DNA of 64,000 bases, from positions 62,001 through 126,000 of the forward strand of contig NZ_JBHSTQ010000010.1 of assembly GCF_042660205.1 (NCBI RefSeq), written 5' to 3'. This DNA comes from Sporolactobacillus kofuensis. GTDB taxonomy: Bacteria; Bacillota; Bacilli; Bacillales; Sporolactobacillaceae. The notes beneath the pieces were generated by a model. It did not search any database and was not told where the DNA came from. It saw only the letters and a program-made list of their open reading frames with translations. Below, piece after piece: positions 25,018-33,946 of the stretch (positions are counted from its first letter, which is position 1; every line of letters begins with the position of its first letter). The translations under genes were made by a program, and so were the position numbers.

Positions 25018-25902
25018 TTAGTGAATGGTGGTCCAATTCTGTTCGATTAGTCGAATAAGTTGCATCGTTTTTGGATCGCCGAGCTTGTGTGTTGCGATAA
25101 TTAAAGAGGTTTGGATCTGGATTGGTCTCTTGTTCAAAAGGATTTCATACAACTGGCGTGAAGCCAGTTCTTTTTTAACCAGATTGCGACTGATTAATCC
25201 TACACCAATTGCATTCATGACGGCACTCTTAACCGCTTCAAGGCTGCTAGATTCCACAACCTTACGGGGGGTTATGCCGGTCTCTTGGAGATAATTGTTC
25301 ATTTGCTGTTCAAAAGGACCAACAATCTCATATTTTATGAATGGGAAACGTTCAAGAAGCTCTTCAGTGGAGTGTTTGCTGTAAAGTTCCTTAGAGACAA
25401 TCAAGACGAGGTCTTCCTTCTCAGAAATGACAACGTTTGTTATTCCGGATTTGGTGTAGGAGCCTGATATAATGCCAATGTCAAAGCTATTGTTATTGAT
25501 GCCGTCGATTACTTTGTCACTGGTGCAAGAAACCAGTTTGATGCCTATATCCGGTTGAGTAGTTAGAAATTGGCGGATAATCGGGGGGAAATAATGGGTA
25601 CAGAATGTTTCGGAAGCAGCAATCACTAATTTGCTTGCCAACTGACTTTTTTCCTGCAAGTCACTTTCCATTTTTTCAAGAATGGAAAAAAGCTGATCCG
25701 TATATTTTTTAACGATTTCGCCGTGGGCCGTCAGGTAGGTTTGGTTTCCAATTCGGAAAAATAAAGGATAACCCATTTCTTTTTCAAGTGAACGGATTTG
25801 TGCGGTTACGGTTGGCTGTGAGAAGTTTAATTGTTTGGCAGCCTTTGTGAAATTTAACAATTTTGCAGCTGACTGAAAGGTTTTCAAATTTCTGAGTTCC
25901 AT
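25018..25902 (-). CDS. LysR family transcriptional regulator
   Basis: A 294-residue LysR-type regulator: helix-turn-helix ELRNLKTFQSAAKLLNFTKA...SQPTVTAQIRSLEKEMG in the first 60 residues, then an inducer-binding domain with VGLISRNLV near residue 250. ATG 25902 follows TTGGAGGA at 8 nt; upstream ATG options lack family similarity. It converges on the amino acid importer and is divergent from the aminotransferase at 26126, so it plausibly controls the aminotransferase or the surrounding arginine cluster. The co-inducer cannot be read from the sequence. Confidence 0.9.
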   Translation of the reverse strand: MELRNLKTFQSAAKLLNFTKAAKQLNFSQPTVTAQIRSLEKEMGYPLFFRIGNQTYLTAHGEIVKKYTDQLFSILEKMESDLQEKSQLASKLVIAASETFCTHYFPPIIRQFLTTQPDIGIKLVSCTSDKVIDGINNNSFDIGIISGSYTKSGITNVVISEKEDLVLIVSKELYSKHSTEELLERFPFIKYEIVGPFEQQMNNYLQETGITPRKVVESSSLEAVKSAVMNAIGVGLISRNLVKKELASRQLYEILLNKRPIQIQTSLIIATHKLGDPKTMQLIRLIEQNWTTIH

Positions 25903-26125
25903 TGACTGTTCCTCCAACCTTGACGGTAAATAGATAAACAAATGTTTGTTTAAATTCATTATATATGATCTTGCAGCACTTGGTCTTGAATCTCGTTTCT
26001 CTCAAAGCCATAGAGGGAAGAAAGGTCTAGAGAGATTTAGTTAAGTGCAACTAAGCTGCTGACTGTGCCAAAGGCTTGCCAGTGAACAAGTTTACTAATC
26101 TTTGATAAAAAGAGGTATCCGTATT

Positions 26126-27430
26126 ATGCCAGAAAAAAGTATGTATGAAAAATCTTTGGATCTCTTTCCACCCGTAGCCTTGCGAGCCACGCAGCTAGGT
26201 GTTGTGAAAGGCGAAGGCGCCTATGTATGGGACGAAGAGGGAAAGAAATATCTTGATTTTGCCAGTGGGGTTGCTGTAGTCAATTGTGGTCACAATCATC
26301 CGTATATCGTTCAAAAAGCAAAAGAACAAATGGACAAACTGATTCATGGTGGGCATAATGTTGTCTATTATTCCTCTTATATTGAACTTGCTGAGAAAAT
26401 TCTCGGACATGTCGGACATGATTATAAGATCTATTTTTCGAACAGTGGTGCCGAAGCCAATGAAGCGGTGATCAAATTGGCAAAGCAAGTGACCCATCGA
26501 CCAGGAATCATATCTTTTAAACATAGTTTTCATGGCCGCACCTTGGCGACGGCAACGCTGACAGCTTCCAATGCGAAATATCGTCGTAATTATGAGGGAT
26601 TGCTACCAAGTGTGTATTATGCCGAATATCCCTATGCAACTCGAACGGGTCTTACTGAGGAACAGGAAGTTGCACGTTGTCTCACACAACTTGAAGAAAT
26701 ATTTCATGACTTAATTGAACCTGAGCAAGTTGCATGCATCATTTTGGAACCTGTGCAAGGAGAAGGCGGCTATATTGTACCGCCAAAAGCTTTCCTACAG
26801 TCCATCAGAGAAATTTGTGACAAGCATGGCATCCTTCTGGCTTTTGACGAAGTACAAACTGGATTTGGCCGTACAGGCAAGATCTTCGCTTATGAAAATT
26901 TCGATGTCAAACCGGATATTATGTCACTTGCGAAAGCAATTGCTAACGGCTTTCCACTCAGTGCCATTGTGGCAAAGCGTGCGCTGATGGATCAGTGGCC
27001 GGCCGGTACTCACGGGGGTACTTTTGGTGGAAATCCTGTGGCATGCGCAGCCGGTGTCGCTGTATTTGAACTGCTTGAAGGCGGTTTGGTTGATCATGCA
27101 GCAGAAGTTGGCGATTACTTTAAGCAAAAACTTCTCGAATTAGCCGATAAGCATGATGAAGTGCTTGAAGTTCGGGGCCTCGGATTAATGATTGGCATTG
27201 AATTTGTTGACCGGAACGGAAAGCCGGATGGTGATCTGGTAAATGTAATTCGGGCAAAGGCACTTGAGAAAGGTCTGATCCTTCTCTCTTGTGGTGTTGA
27301 TCATAACGTCATACGCTTTATTCCACCGCTGATCGTAACGCATGAGCAAATTGATACGGCATTTGCCCTGTTTAGTAAAAGTTTTGAAGAAGCGCTTGCC
27401 GAGACTGATCAAAAGATTCAAGCAGATTAA
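26126..27430 (+). CDS. Class III aminotransferase (4-aminobutyrate/ornithine type)
   Basis: A 434-residue PLP enzyme. It has EGAYVWDEEGKKYLDFASG, NSGAEANEAVIKLAKQ, FHGRTLATATLTAS, and the PLP-lysine in DIMSLAKAIANGFPLSA, followed by GTHGGTFGGNPVACAAG. It transfers an amino group from an omega-amino acid such as GABA or ornithine to 2-oxoglutarate. ATG 26126 has AGAGG 10 nt upstream; a TTG at 26102 is possible but lacks a site. It lies next to a LysR gene and the arginine importer, so ornithine, acetylornithine or GABA are all plausible; it is distinct from argD at 42454. Confidence 0.88.
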   Translation: MPEKSMYEKSLDLFPPVALRATQLGVVKGEGAYVWDEEGKKYLDFASGVAVVNCGHNHPYIVQKAKEQMDKLIHGGHNVVYYSSYIELAEKILGHVGHDYKIYFSNSGAEANEAVIKLAKQVTHRPGIISFKHSFHGRTLATATLTASNAKYRRNYEGLLPSVYYAEYPYATRTGLTEEQEVARCLTQLEEIFHDLIEPEQVACIILEPVQGEGGYIVPPKAFLQSIREICDKHGILLAFDEVQTGFGRTGKIFAYENFDVKPDIMSLAKAIANGFPLSAIVAKRALMDQWPAGTHGGTFGGNPVACAAGVAVFELLEGGLVDHAAEVGDYFKQKLLELADKHDEVLEVRGLGLMIGIEFVDRNGKPDGDLVNVIRAKALEKGLILLSCGVDHNVIRFIPPLIVTHEQIDTAFALFSKSFEEALAETDQKIQAD

Positions 27431-27435
27431 TAACC

Positions 27436-27484
27436 AAAAAAGCTGGCTTATTGTCCTATTGGACAACAGGTCAGCTTTTTTTCT
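27436..27484. terminator. Bidirectional terminator after the aminotransferase gene
   Basis: AAAAAAGCTG..TTGTCC / GGACAA..CAGCTTTTTTT with A- and T-runs on either side; ends the aminotransferase on plus and the small membrane gene on minus. Confidence 0.88.
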
Positions 27485-27523
27485 TTTGATCGTTGTTTTT
27501 TAAACCGATGGGGAGGTCTATTT

Positions 27524-27661
27524 TTATCGATGTGTGAAAAATCGAAGGATAAATAGAACGGCAGCTGCAACAAGCAGAAGATAGATCAAAGTGCCACCGA
27601 TTTTAAAAAGTAATAGAACAAGCCAGATAAGCAACAAGATCCCAATGAGCGACCATATCAT
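27524..27661 (-). CDS. lmo0937-family small membrane protein
   Basis: A 45-residue, almost wholly hydrophobic protein: MIWSLIGILLLIWLVLLLFK then IGGTLIYLLLVAAAVLF, ending in basic RFFTHR. Two short membrane segments are separated by KIGG. The length and pattern fit the lmo0937 family found across Firmicutes, whose function is unknown. ATG 27661 has AAAGGAGG 7 nt upstream, strong support that it is translated. It lies downstream of the gluconate permease on the same strand and ends just before the bidirectional terminator. Confidence 0.82.
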   Translation of the reverse strand: MIWSLIGILLLIWLVLLLFKIGGTLIYLLLVAAAVLFILRFFTHR

Positions 27662-27730
27662 AGGTACTCCTCCTTTTCATATGAGCGAGTCAATGCATTC
27701 CAAAAGTATCAACAATTTTAATCAAATTAA

Positions 27731-29065
27731 TTACATGAAAAGTGAAAAGAAACTGATGAGTAGGATACCGATGACGGATAGAACGCTGCCCATAACTGTA
27801 TAAGTCTTTAATGTATCTTTAAGATTCAGATTAAAATATTCCTTGAACAGCCAAAAACCTGGATCATTCACGTGACCACAAAAAATACTTCCCGCACCTG
27901 TAGCGAGAACAATTAAAGTAGGACTAACGCCTGTGGAACCAACAAGCGGGGTGGCAACCCCGGCAGCAGTTAAGGCAGCAACTGTGCTTGAGCCGATACA
28001 GACGCGTAGAAGTACAGTCACGAGCCAAGCCAGAAGGAGGGGCGATAGAGGTGATCCTTTAAATAAATGAGCGACATAATCACCAACACCGCCTTCGATC
28101 ATCACTTGTTTTAATGCACCACCTGCACCAATGATCAAAAGGAGCATGGAAATTTGGCGGATCGATTTTGTAATGGTTTTTTCTAGATCATCCATTGAAC
28201 GTTTCTGACGAATACCCATGGCATATAAAGCAAACAGAACACTGATCATCATAGCAGCAGGAGGCGAACCAATGAGTACAATGATCTTTTTAATTAACGC
28301 CGGCATGGAAATAAGATCAGTCGTGAGTTCAGCGAATATCATCAAAAAAACAGGGAGAATACACGTGAAAATACTCAGCCTCAATGAAGGAAGTGTCTGA
28401 CCGTCAAATTCTCTTTTTGTTTCAAGCAATTCTTCACTTCCTGAGTGGGCATATACAGTTGGCATGATTCGGAAAAGAAGTTTGTTCAACACGATACCAC
28501 CAAATAGGACAGCGGGAATGGCAACGAATAGTCCTGTAAGTAGAACATAGGCGGTGTTTGCATGGTAACTTTGAACTAATGCAGTTGGCGCTGGATGTGG
28601 TGGGAGAAACCCATGTGTTGCCATTAATGTGGCAACCATCGGCATGCCGACATAGAGAAGTGGTAAGTCAAAGGCAAGTCCTATTTCGAAAATTATAGGT
28701 ATGAGAAGTACCAGTCCCACTTCAAAAAAAAGCGCAATGCCGAGAATAAAGGAAGCGATGATCACAGCAAGTTGTATTCTTTTCTTTCCAAATTTTTTTG
28801 CAAGCGAAACGGCGATACGATGAGCACCACCGGCATCGGAAACCAATTTACCAAGGATGGCGCCAAGGCCGAAAATCAAGACCAGATCACCAAGCTGTGT
28901 GCCGATCCCTTTTTCAATGACCTCAGTGAGCTTTGTCAAAGGAATTCCTAATCCGATGGCGACCAGTGTGGAAACGAGTAGCAAGGATATAAATGTATTC
29001 ATATTCAATTTCATAATTAATAGGAGTAACACAATGATCCCAAGTGCGACGATGACTAATGGCAA
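27731..29065 (-). CDS. GntP family gluconate:H+ symporter
   Basis: A 444-residue integral membrane protein with about twelve or more hydrophobic spans, of the GntP family. Recognisable stretches are LVLIFGLGAILGKLVSDAGG near residue 62, ATHGFLPPHPAPTALVQ near 150, and a C-terminal GSIFCGHVNDPGFWLFKEYF, all typical of gluconate/idonate permeases. It imports gluconate or a related sugar acid with protons. ATG 29065 has only a weak AGAAGTG site. No gluconate kinase is adjacent, so the substrate is inferred from the family. Confidence 0.92.
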   Translation of the reverse strand: MPLVIVALGIIVLLLLIMKLNMNTFISLLLVSTLVAIGLGIPLTKLTEVIEKGIGTQLGDLVLIFGLGAILGKLVSDAGGAHRIAVSLAKKFGKKRIQLAVIIASFILGIALFFEVGLVLLIPIIFEIGLAFDLPLLYVGMPMVATLMATHGFLPPHPAPTALVQSYHANTAYVLLTGLFVAIPAVLFGGIVLNKLLFRIMPTVYAHSGSEELLETKREFDGQTLPSLRLSIFTCILPVFLMIFAELTTDLISMPALIKKIIVLIGSPPAAMMISVLFALYAMGIRQKRSMDDLEKTITKSIRQISMLLLIIGAGGALKQVMIEGGVGDYVAHLFKGSPLSPLLLAWLVTVLLRVCIGSSTVAALTAAGVATPLVGSTGVSPTLIVLATGAGSIFCGHVNDPGFWLFKEYFNLNLKDTLKTYTVMGSVLSVIGILLISFFSLFM

Positions 29066-29149
29066 ATAATCACTTCTTTTGTTGAAATTTAGTTATTTTC
29101 TGTGCAGGAAATACATAGATAGGTTGAAAAACGCGGTGTGCAAAAGATG

Positions 29150-29449
29150 TTAACAACGAATTTCCAGATGAAAAGAATTGACTCTTAGCGCCGGCGTGCA
29201 TAGTATCTCTATACCCTTTTTCGTCAGGTTCAAACATGAACCGACATGGTAGAGGATTTCTGCTTTTTGTCGAGAACGCGAACGGAGGGCCAAATATACA
29301 GAGGAATCAGAGTGTGCCCTTTTTACCCAAGCGCCCTGTTTTTGACGCGAATCCGAAATGATGATCACTGAATCGTCAATTTTTTCATCATTCAACAGCT
29401 TGTTTCGCAATTCATTATGCCGATATAATAAATAGATTATTAGCTGCAA
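29150..29449 (-). CDS. Possible small protein of unknown function
   Basis: A 99-residue frame in an otherwise empty stretch. TTG 29449 has GAGGTGA 3-4 nt upstream, which is a fair ribosome site. The product is mixed polar and basic with no recognised motif, no signal and no membrane segment. It could be a decayed gene or a spurious frame; nothing else occupies the opposite strand, and I do not recognise a family. Confidence 0.25.
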   Translation of the reverse strand: MQLIIYLLYRHNELRNKLLNDEKIDDSVIIISDSRQKQGAWVKRAHSDSSVYLALRSRSRQKAEILYHVGSCLNLTKKGIEILCTPALRVNSFHLEIRC

Positions 29450-29561
29450 TCACCTCATTTTTGTGAAGACGTATGAATTTGCGCTTCATCCTCATTCAAA
29501 AAGATGTCACAATTTCATTTTCCGCTCTATGATCACGAAAATCACCATAAATCACCTTTTT

Positions 29562-29609
29562 GATCTATATATTGTGTTTAAGATCACTTTTAAACTCTAT
29601 ATATTGTTG
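29562..29609 (+). promoter_or_regulatory. Tandem NrdR boxes upstream of nrdD
   Basis: Two copies of the CTATATATTG core lie at 29565-29574 and 29597-29606, matching the ACACWATATATWGTGT consensus of the ribonucleotide reductase repressor NrdR. Their centres are 32 bp apart, about three helical turns, as is usual for NrdR pairs. A possible -10 TACAAT follows at 29610. This predicts repression of nrdDG when dATP levels are high; no nrdR gene is in the window. Confidence 0.85.
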
Positions 29610-29648
29610 TACAATGTTTTCATAGGTTGATTTGTAGGGGGTAACGTG

Positions 29649-31511
29649 ATGATAAAAGAACCGGTAATCCATGAGAAAACACTTGATGATAAAATACGCG
29701 ACTTAATTAATATGGATGAATATGTCGCCAATGAAAATGCCAATAAAGATGAAAAGGTATTTAATACACAACGCGACTTGCTTGCAGGAGTGGCGGCAAG
29801 GGATTTTGCTCTTCGCCACATTCTTCCGGAAGAATTCGCGCACGCGCATAATCAAGGAATTATCCATTTTCATGATCTCGATTATTCACCATTTTTCTCA
29901 ATGTATAACTGCATGTTGATTGACTTCAAAGGTATGCTTGAGAAAGGTTTCTCGATAGGTAATGCTGATGTGGAGCAGCCGCGTTCGATCAAAACAGCAA
30001 CAGCGCTCGTTGCCCAGATCGTTGCTAATGTTTCTTCAAATATTTATGGGGGGACGTCTTTCAATCGTGCAGATGAAGTATTGGAGCCCTATGCAAAGAT
30101 AAGCTTCAAAAAGTATCTGCAAACAGCAAAAGAATGGTTATCGGATCCTCAGGAGCAAGAAGACTATGCATATTCCATGACGAGAAAAGAAATCTATGAT
30201 TCCATGCAGTCACTTGAATATGAAATTAATACACTTTTTTCAAGTAATGGACAAACCCCATTCTTTACATTGAATTTCGGACTTGGTCGCTCATGGTTTG
30301 CGCGTGAAATACAAAAAGCGATTTTAAAAGTGAGGATCATTGGCCTTGGCAGAGACCACAAAACGGCTGTGTTCCCTAAGCTCGTGTTTACGATTAAACG
30401 CGGCTTGAATCTTGATAAAGATGATCCAAACTATGACATTAAGAAACTCGCTTTGGAATGTTCAACGAAACGGATGTACCCCGACATATTGAATTATGAT
30501 CGGATTGTTGAGGTAACCGGAGATTTTAAAGCACCGATGGGCTGTCGCTCGTTCCTTCCTTCTTATCAGGAAAATGGAGAGTATATCGCAGATGGCCGGA
30601 ATAACATGGGCGTTGTGACCTTAAACATTCCACGTATTGCGATTGAATCAAATGGTGATCAAGCGGCTTTTTGGAGCCTCTTTGAAGAAAGGCTAGATCT
30701 TGTTTGTCGCGCACTTCTTTTCCGCATTCATACTCTGGATAAAGTGGAGGCAAAGAACGCGCCGATTCTCTATCAGTACGGCGCAACCGGGAAACGGCTA
30801 CTGGCCAATGAACACGTTCAAGAGATTTTTAAGAACGGTCGTGCAACGGTCTCCATGGGTTATATTGGTTTGTACGAAGCAGCAACTGTATTCTACGGAC
30901 CGGATTGGGAACATAATCCGGATGCGAAAGCATTCACACTGGATATTGTGAAACGGTTTAAGACGGTTTCTTTGGAATGGCGCGAGAAAACCGGTTATGC
31001 ATTTAGTGTCTATGCGACACCATCAGAAAGTTTGACCGATCGATTCTGTCGTTTGGATAAGCAGCGTTTCGGAACGATTAAGGATATTACGGATAAAGAT
31101 TACTATACGAACAGTTTTCATTATGATGTGCGTAAGAAGATTAATCCTTTTGAAAAAATTGATTTTGAAAAAGATTATGAGCCCTATACGGCCGGTGGCT
31201 TCATTCATTACTGTGAATTTCCTTCGCTCATTAATAATCCTGAAGGGCTTGAGACGGTGTGGGATTATACATACGACCGTGTTGGTTACTTTGGGACGAA
31301 TACGCCAATCGACAAATGCTATGAATGCGGCTATGAAGGGGAATTTGAATCCACTGCGGAAGGCTTTAAGTGCCCAAGCTGCGGTAACCACAATCCGGAA
31401 ACGACATCCTGTATTCGTCGACTTTGTGGTTACCTTGGCTCAGTGATTCAGCGCAAACCGATTAAGGGGCGGTTGAAGGAAATCAATTCCCGAGAGAAAC
31501 AGCAGAGCTAA
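29649..31511 (+). CDS. nrdD: Anaerobic ribonucleoside-triphosphate reductase (class III)
   Basis: A 620-residue glycyl-radical enzyme that makes deoxyribonucleotides without oxygen. Family stretches include NENANKDEKVFNTQRDLLAG, HFHDLDYSPFF, GYIGLYEAATVF, and the zinc site CYECGYEGEF...CPSCGNHNPE; the radical Gly is in RRLCGYLGS near the C-terminus. Compared with E. coli NrdD (712) the N-terminal ATP-cone of about 90 residues is absent, as in staphylococcal NrdD. ATG 29649 is 7 nt behind AGGGGG. It is followed by its activase nrdG. Confidence 0.96.
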   Translation: MIKEPVIHEKTLDDKIRDLINMDEYVANENANKDEKVFNTQRDLLAGVAARDFALRHILPEEFAHAHNQGIIHFHDLDYSPFFSMYNCMLIDFKGMLEKGFSIGNADVEQPRSIKTATALVAQIVANVSSNIYGGTSFNRADEVLEPYAKISFKKYLQTAKEWLSDPQEQEDYAYSMTRKEIYDSMQSLEYEINTLFSSNGQTPFFTLNFGLGRSWFAREIQKAILKVRIIGLGRDHKTAVFPKLVFTIKRGLNLDKDDPNYDIKKLALECSTKRMYPDILNYDRIVEVTGDFKAPMGCRSFLPSYQENGEYIADGRNNMGVVTLNIPRIAIESNGDQAAFWSLFEERLDLVCRALLFRIHTLDKVEAKNAPILYQYGATGKRLLANEHVQEIFKNGRATVSMGYIGLYEAATVFYGPDWEHNPDAKAFTLDIVKRFKTVSLEWREKTGYAFSVYATPSESLTDRFCRLDKQRFGTIKDITDKDYYTNSFHYDVRKKINPFEKIDFEKDYEPYTAGGFIHYCEFPSLINNPEGLETVWDYTYDRVGYFGTNTPIDKCYECGYEGEFESTAEGFKCPSCGNHNPETTSCIRRLCGYLGSVIQRKPIKGRLKEINSREKQQS

Positions 31512-31559
31512 CCATGATCAGAAGTTTTTCGGAGAATGAAAAGCTAGGAGCGAGTAGTT

Positions 31560-32063
31560 ATGAATTACGCCGATTATAAACGTTTTGATTTTCTGAATGG
31601 GACCGGAATACGTCATTCACTTTTTGTCAGCGGATGCCATTTTCATTGCAAAGGCTGCTGGAATGCGGTCGCTTGGAATCCCCAATTCGGTCAATTGTAT
31701 ACAGATGAGATGGAAAATAAGATTATTGATGACCTCAATTTGCCTGAAATTGATGTTCAAGGACTTTCGCTACTTGGTGGTGAACCTTTTGATCACCCGA
31801 AAACATTAACCAAACTCGTGAAACGGGTCAATCGCGAATGTGCCGGTAAAGATATTTGGTCTTGGACCGGATTTCGATTTGAAGATCTTCTTCATGATCC
31901 TGACCGGAGGGAAATGCTGGAGCATATTGATGTGCTTGTCGATGGGCAATTTGATTTAGCGCAGAGAAATCTTAAGCTTAAATTCCGCGGTTCGGCGAAC
32001 CAAAGAGTCATCAACGTAAAAGAATCACTCAAAGCAGGACAAGTTGTGTTGCAAATGAATTAA
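31560..32063 (+). CDS. nrdG: Anaerobic ribonucleotide reductase activating protein
   Basis: A 167-residue radical SAM activase. The iron-sulfur motif is CHFHCKGCW (CxxxCxxC) near residue 26, with GLSLLGGEPFDH as the SAM-contact region and FDLAQRNLKLKFRGSANQRV at the C-terminus. It installs the glycyl radical on NrdD. ATG 31560 lies 48 bp after nrdD, and a strong terminator follows the gene, so nrdD-nrdG form one transcript. Confidence 0.95.
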   Translation: MNYADYKRFDFLNGTGIRHSLFVSGCHFHCKGCWNAVAWNPQFGQLYTDEMENKIIDDLNLPEIDVQGLSLLGGEPFDHPKTLTKLVKRVNRECAGKDIWSWTGFRFEDLLHDPDRREMLEHIDVLVDGQFDLAQRNLKLKFRGSANQRVINVKESLKAGQVVLQMN

Positions 32064-32111
32064 TGGATCGCCACTATAGAAACTTAAAGAAACAGGTACC
32101 GGAATTGAACT

Positions 32112-32157
32112 GAACCCCTGAAGTTGGACAATGAAAATCCAACTTCAGGGGTTTTTG
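32112..32157 (+). terminator. Terminator of the nrdDG operon
   Basis: A 16-bp stem AACCCCTGAAGTTGGA / TCCAACTTCAGGGGTT with a 9-nt loop and T5. Confidence 0.95.
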
Positions 32158-32239
32158 TAGTTAATATATAGAACCTCTTGAGATCTAGGGTCGACGAACA
32201 TCATGCTATCGCTTAGTCTCAGCAAAGATGCACGAACGA

Positions 32240-32698
32240 TTATTTACTGCTCTCAAGATCGTCCATAGCCAAGTTTGCCAGTTGATCTGCGCGTTCGTTA
32301 TATTCGACCCCATCATGTCCTTTCACTTTGTTAAAAGAAATGTGCTCCTGTTTCTGTGCAAGGCTGTTCAGCTGCATCCACAGTTCCTTATTTTTTACTG
32401 GCTTTCCGCCGGCTGTTTTCCAGCCCTTTTTGATCCAGCCGGGGACCCAGCTTGTCATACCATTGACAACATAGGCACTGTCTATATAAAAAGAGACGGG
32501 AATCTGTTCTGTTTTTAATGCTTCTAGCGCGCGAATTGCAGCAGTCAGCTCCATCACATTATTTGTCGTGTTACTTGCACCGCCGCGCAGTTCTTTGACA
32601 TGATCGCCATATCTAAGAATAGCGCCCCAACCGCCAACATTATGTTCGCTTTGATTGCCGCGACATCCACCGTCGCAATAAATAATAATTTCATTCAT
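32240..32698 (-). CDS. rnhA: Ribonuclease HI
   Basis: A 152-residue type I RNase H. Catalytic residues are in IYCDGGCRGN (Asp), NVMELTAAI (Glu), YIDSAYVVNG (Asp) and the C-terminal KGHDGVEYNERAD (His, Asp). It removes RNA from RNA-DNA hybrids. ATG 32698 is 6 nt behind AGGTG; an in-frame GTG at 32707 is also possible (three residues more). Many Bacilli rely on RNase HII/HIII, so an active-looking E. coli-type HI enzyme is worth noting. Confidence 0.92.
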   Translation of the reverse strand: MNEIIIYCDGGCRGNQSEHNVGGWGAILRYGDHVKELRGGASNTTNNVMELTAAIRALEALKTEQIPVSFYIDSAYVVNGMTSWVPGWIKKGWKTAGGKPVKNKELWMQLNSLAQKQEHISFNKVKGHDGVEYNERADQLANLAMDDLESSK

Positions 32699-32973
32699 CG
32701 TATTCACCTGTCTCCATCAAATAGTCTTCTAAGTAATTCGCATTCGTTTTAGTGAATTCCTTTTAGAGAAAACTTCGCTCGTTCATTCTAAATCCGCATG
32801 AATCAGTATAACAAAATCATCGGCATTGCTCGAGTGCATAGGATGTTTTGCATTCTTTAACGGTAAAGTTGAGAAAAAACGCAGAAAATACTGTAAAATG
32901 GTCAGTAAGAGATAAAGAGATGGACTGCAACAGAGGCACAGACTTCTAGATATGGGATAGGGAGTGTTTGATT

Positions 32974-33912
32974 TTGAAAATCGCTGTGCTTGGCGCTGGG
33001 GCGATCGGTTGTTATTTTGGGGGAGTCTTGGCCAGAGAAAAAGTGGATGTAACCTTTATCGCAAAAGGTAGAACCTTAGAAAGGTTGCGCGACCATGAAT
33101 TGATCATTAAGAGCATCAATGGCGATTTTACTTTGCCTGTTAAAGTAAGTGATGCAGAACAGTTGAACGCCGATATTAACTACGATTTTATTCTTCTCGC
33201 AATCAAATCAACGGCTTTAGAATGTGTCATTCCTGAGTTGCAAAAATTAACCGGACCAAGAACAAAGATCATTTGTCTGCTGAACGGTATCGGTAATGAA
33301 GAACGTCTTGCCGAGCAATTTGGTGAAGATCACGTGATTGGCGGTTCGGCATTTATATCAATCATTCGCGAAGCACCGGGGGTCGTCAATCATGTGGGGG
33401 ATGGCAAATTAATCATTGGCCATTGGCAGACAGGTACAAGCGATGCTGCTTCTGAAGAAGGACTCGCTTATTTGATTGGCGTATTTAGAAAGTGCGGACT
33501 TGAAATTGAACTGTCTGAACATATTCAGCAAATTAAGTGGGAAAAATTACTTTGGAATATTACCTATAATCCGCTCACTGCACTGACAAGGACTCGTGTT
33601 GGTGAAGCATTGGCAGATCCGGATCTATACCAATTATTAAAACAGATCAGTACAGAATTTCTAACGGTAGCTGAGCGTGCCGGAATTCATATAGGCGATC
33701 AATACAAAAAAGAACTGCTGAAACCCGATGAGAAAATTCAAAATCATAAGACATCAATGCTACAGGACCTTGAAAATGGTTGCGAGATGGAACTGGATGC
33801 CATTCTTGGTTTTGTCATAAAAACAGCAAAAAGTCTGGGTTTGCAATTAAAGACGATTGAAACCATATACCATCTCCTTCGTTTTACAGACCATCATCCA
33901 CTTAACGTATAA
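32974..33912 (+). CDS. panE: 2-dehydropantoate 2-reductase (ketopantoate reductase) family
   Basis: A 312-residue NADPH-dependent reductase of the ApbA/PanE family. The nucleotide-binding GAGAIGCYFGG is at residues 6-16, catalytic Lys lies in QIKWEKLLWNITYNPLTALT near residue 190, and NHKTSMLQDLENG with the conserved substrate-binding Ser-Met-Asp region is near 265. It reduces ketopantoate to pantoate for coenzyme A. TTG 32974 is preferred over TTG 32968 because it gives the usual KIAVLGAGAIG opening and 9-nt spacing from GGAG. Many paralogues of this family exist, so pantothenate specificity is probable, not certain. Confidence 0.85.
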   Translation: MKIAVLGAGAIGCYFGGVLAREKVDVTFIAKGRTLERLRDHELIIKSINGDFTLPVKVSDAEQLNADINYDFILLAIKSTALECVIPELQKLTGPRTKIICLLNGIGNEERLAEQFGEDHVIGGSAFISIIREAPGVVNHVGDGKLIIGHWQTGTSDAASEEGLAYLIGVFRKCGLEIELSEHIQQIKWEKLLWNITYNPLTALTRTRVGEALADPDLYQLLKQISTEFLTVAERAGIHIGDQYKKELLKPDEKIQNHKTSMLQDLENGCEMELDAILGFVIKTAKSLGLQLKTIETIYHLLRFTDHHPLNV

Positions 33913-33946
33913 ATCAATCCATAATCCTGTGAGAAAAGGGAGTACC

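Larger units (their letters stand above)
29066..29648. other. Long intergenic region between gntP-like gene and nrdD
   Basis: It holds a doubtful minus-strand frame (29150-29449) and, near its right end, the tandem NrdR boxes of nrdD. The rest shows no structure that I can support. Confidence 0.5.

Noticed and set aside
26050..26125. Sigma-54 promoter for the aminotransferase
   Set aside because: TGGCA-like words occur near TGCCAAAGGCTTGCCA, but GG/GC spacing does not match the -24/-12 consensus on either strand.
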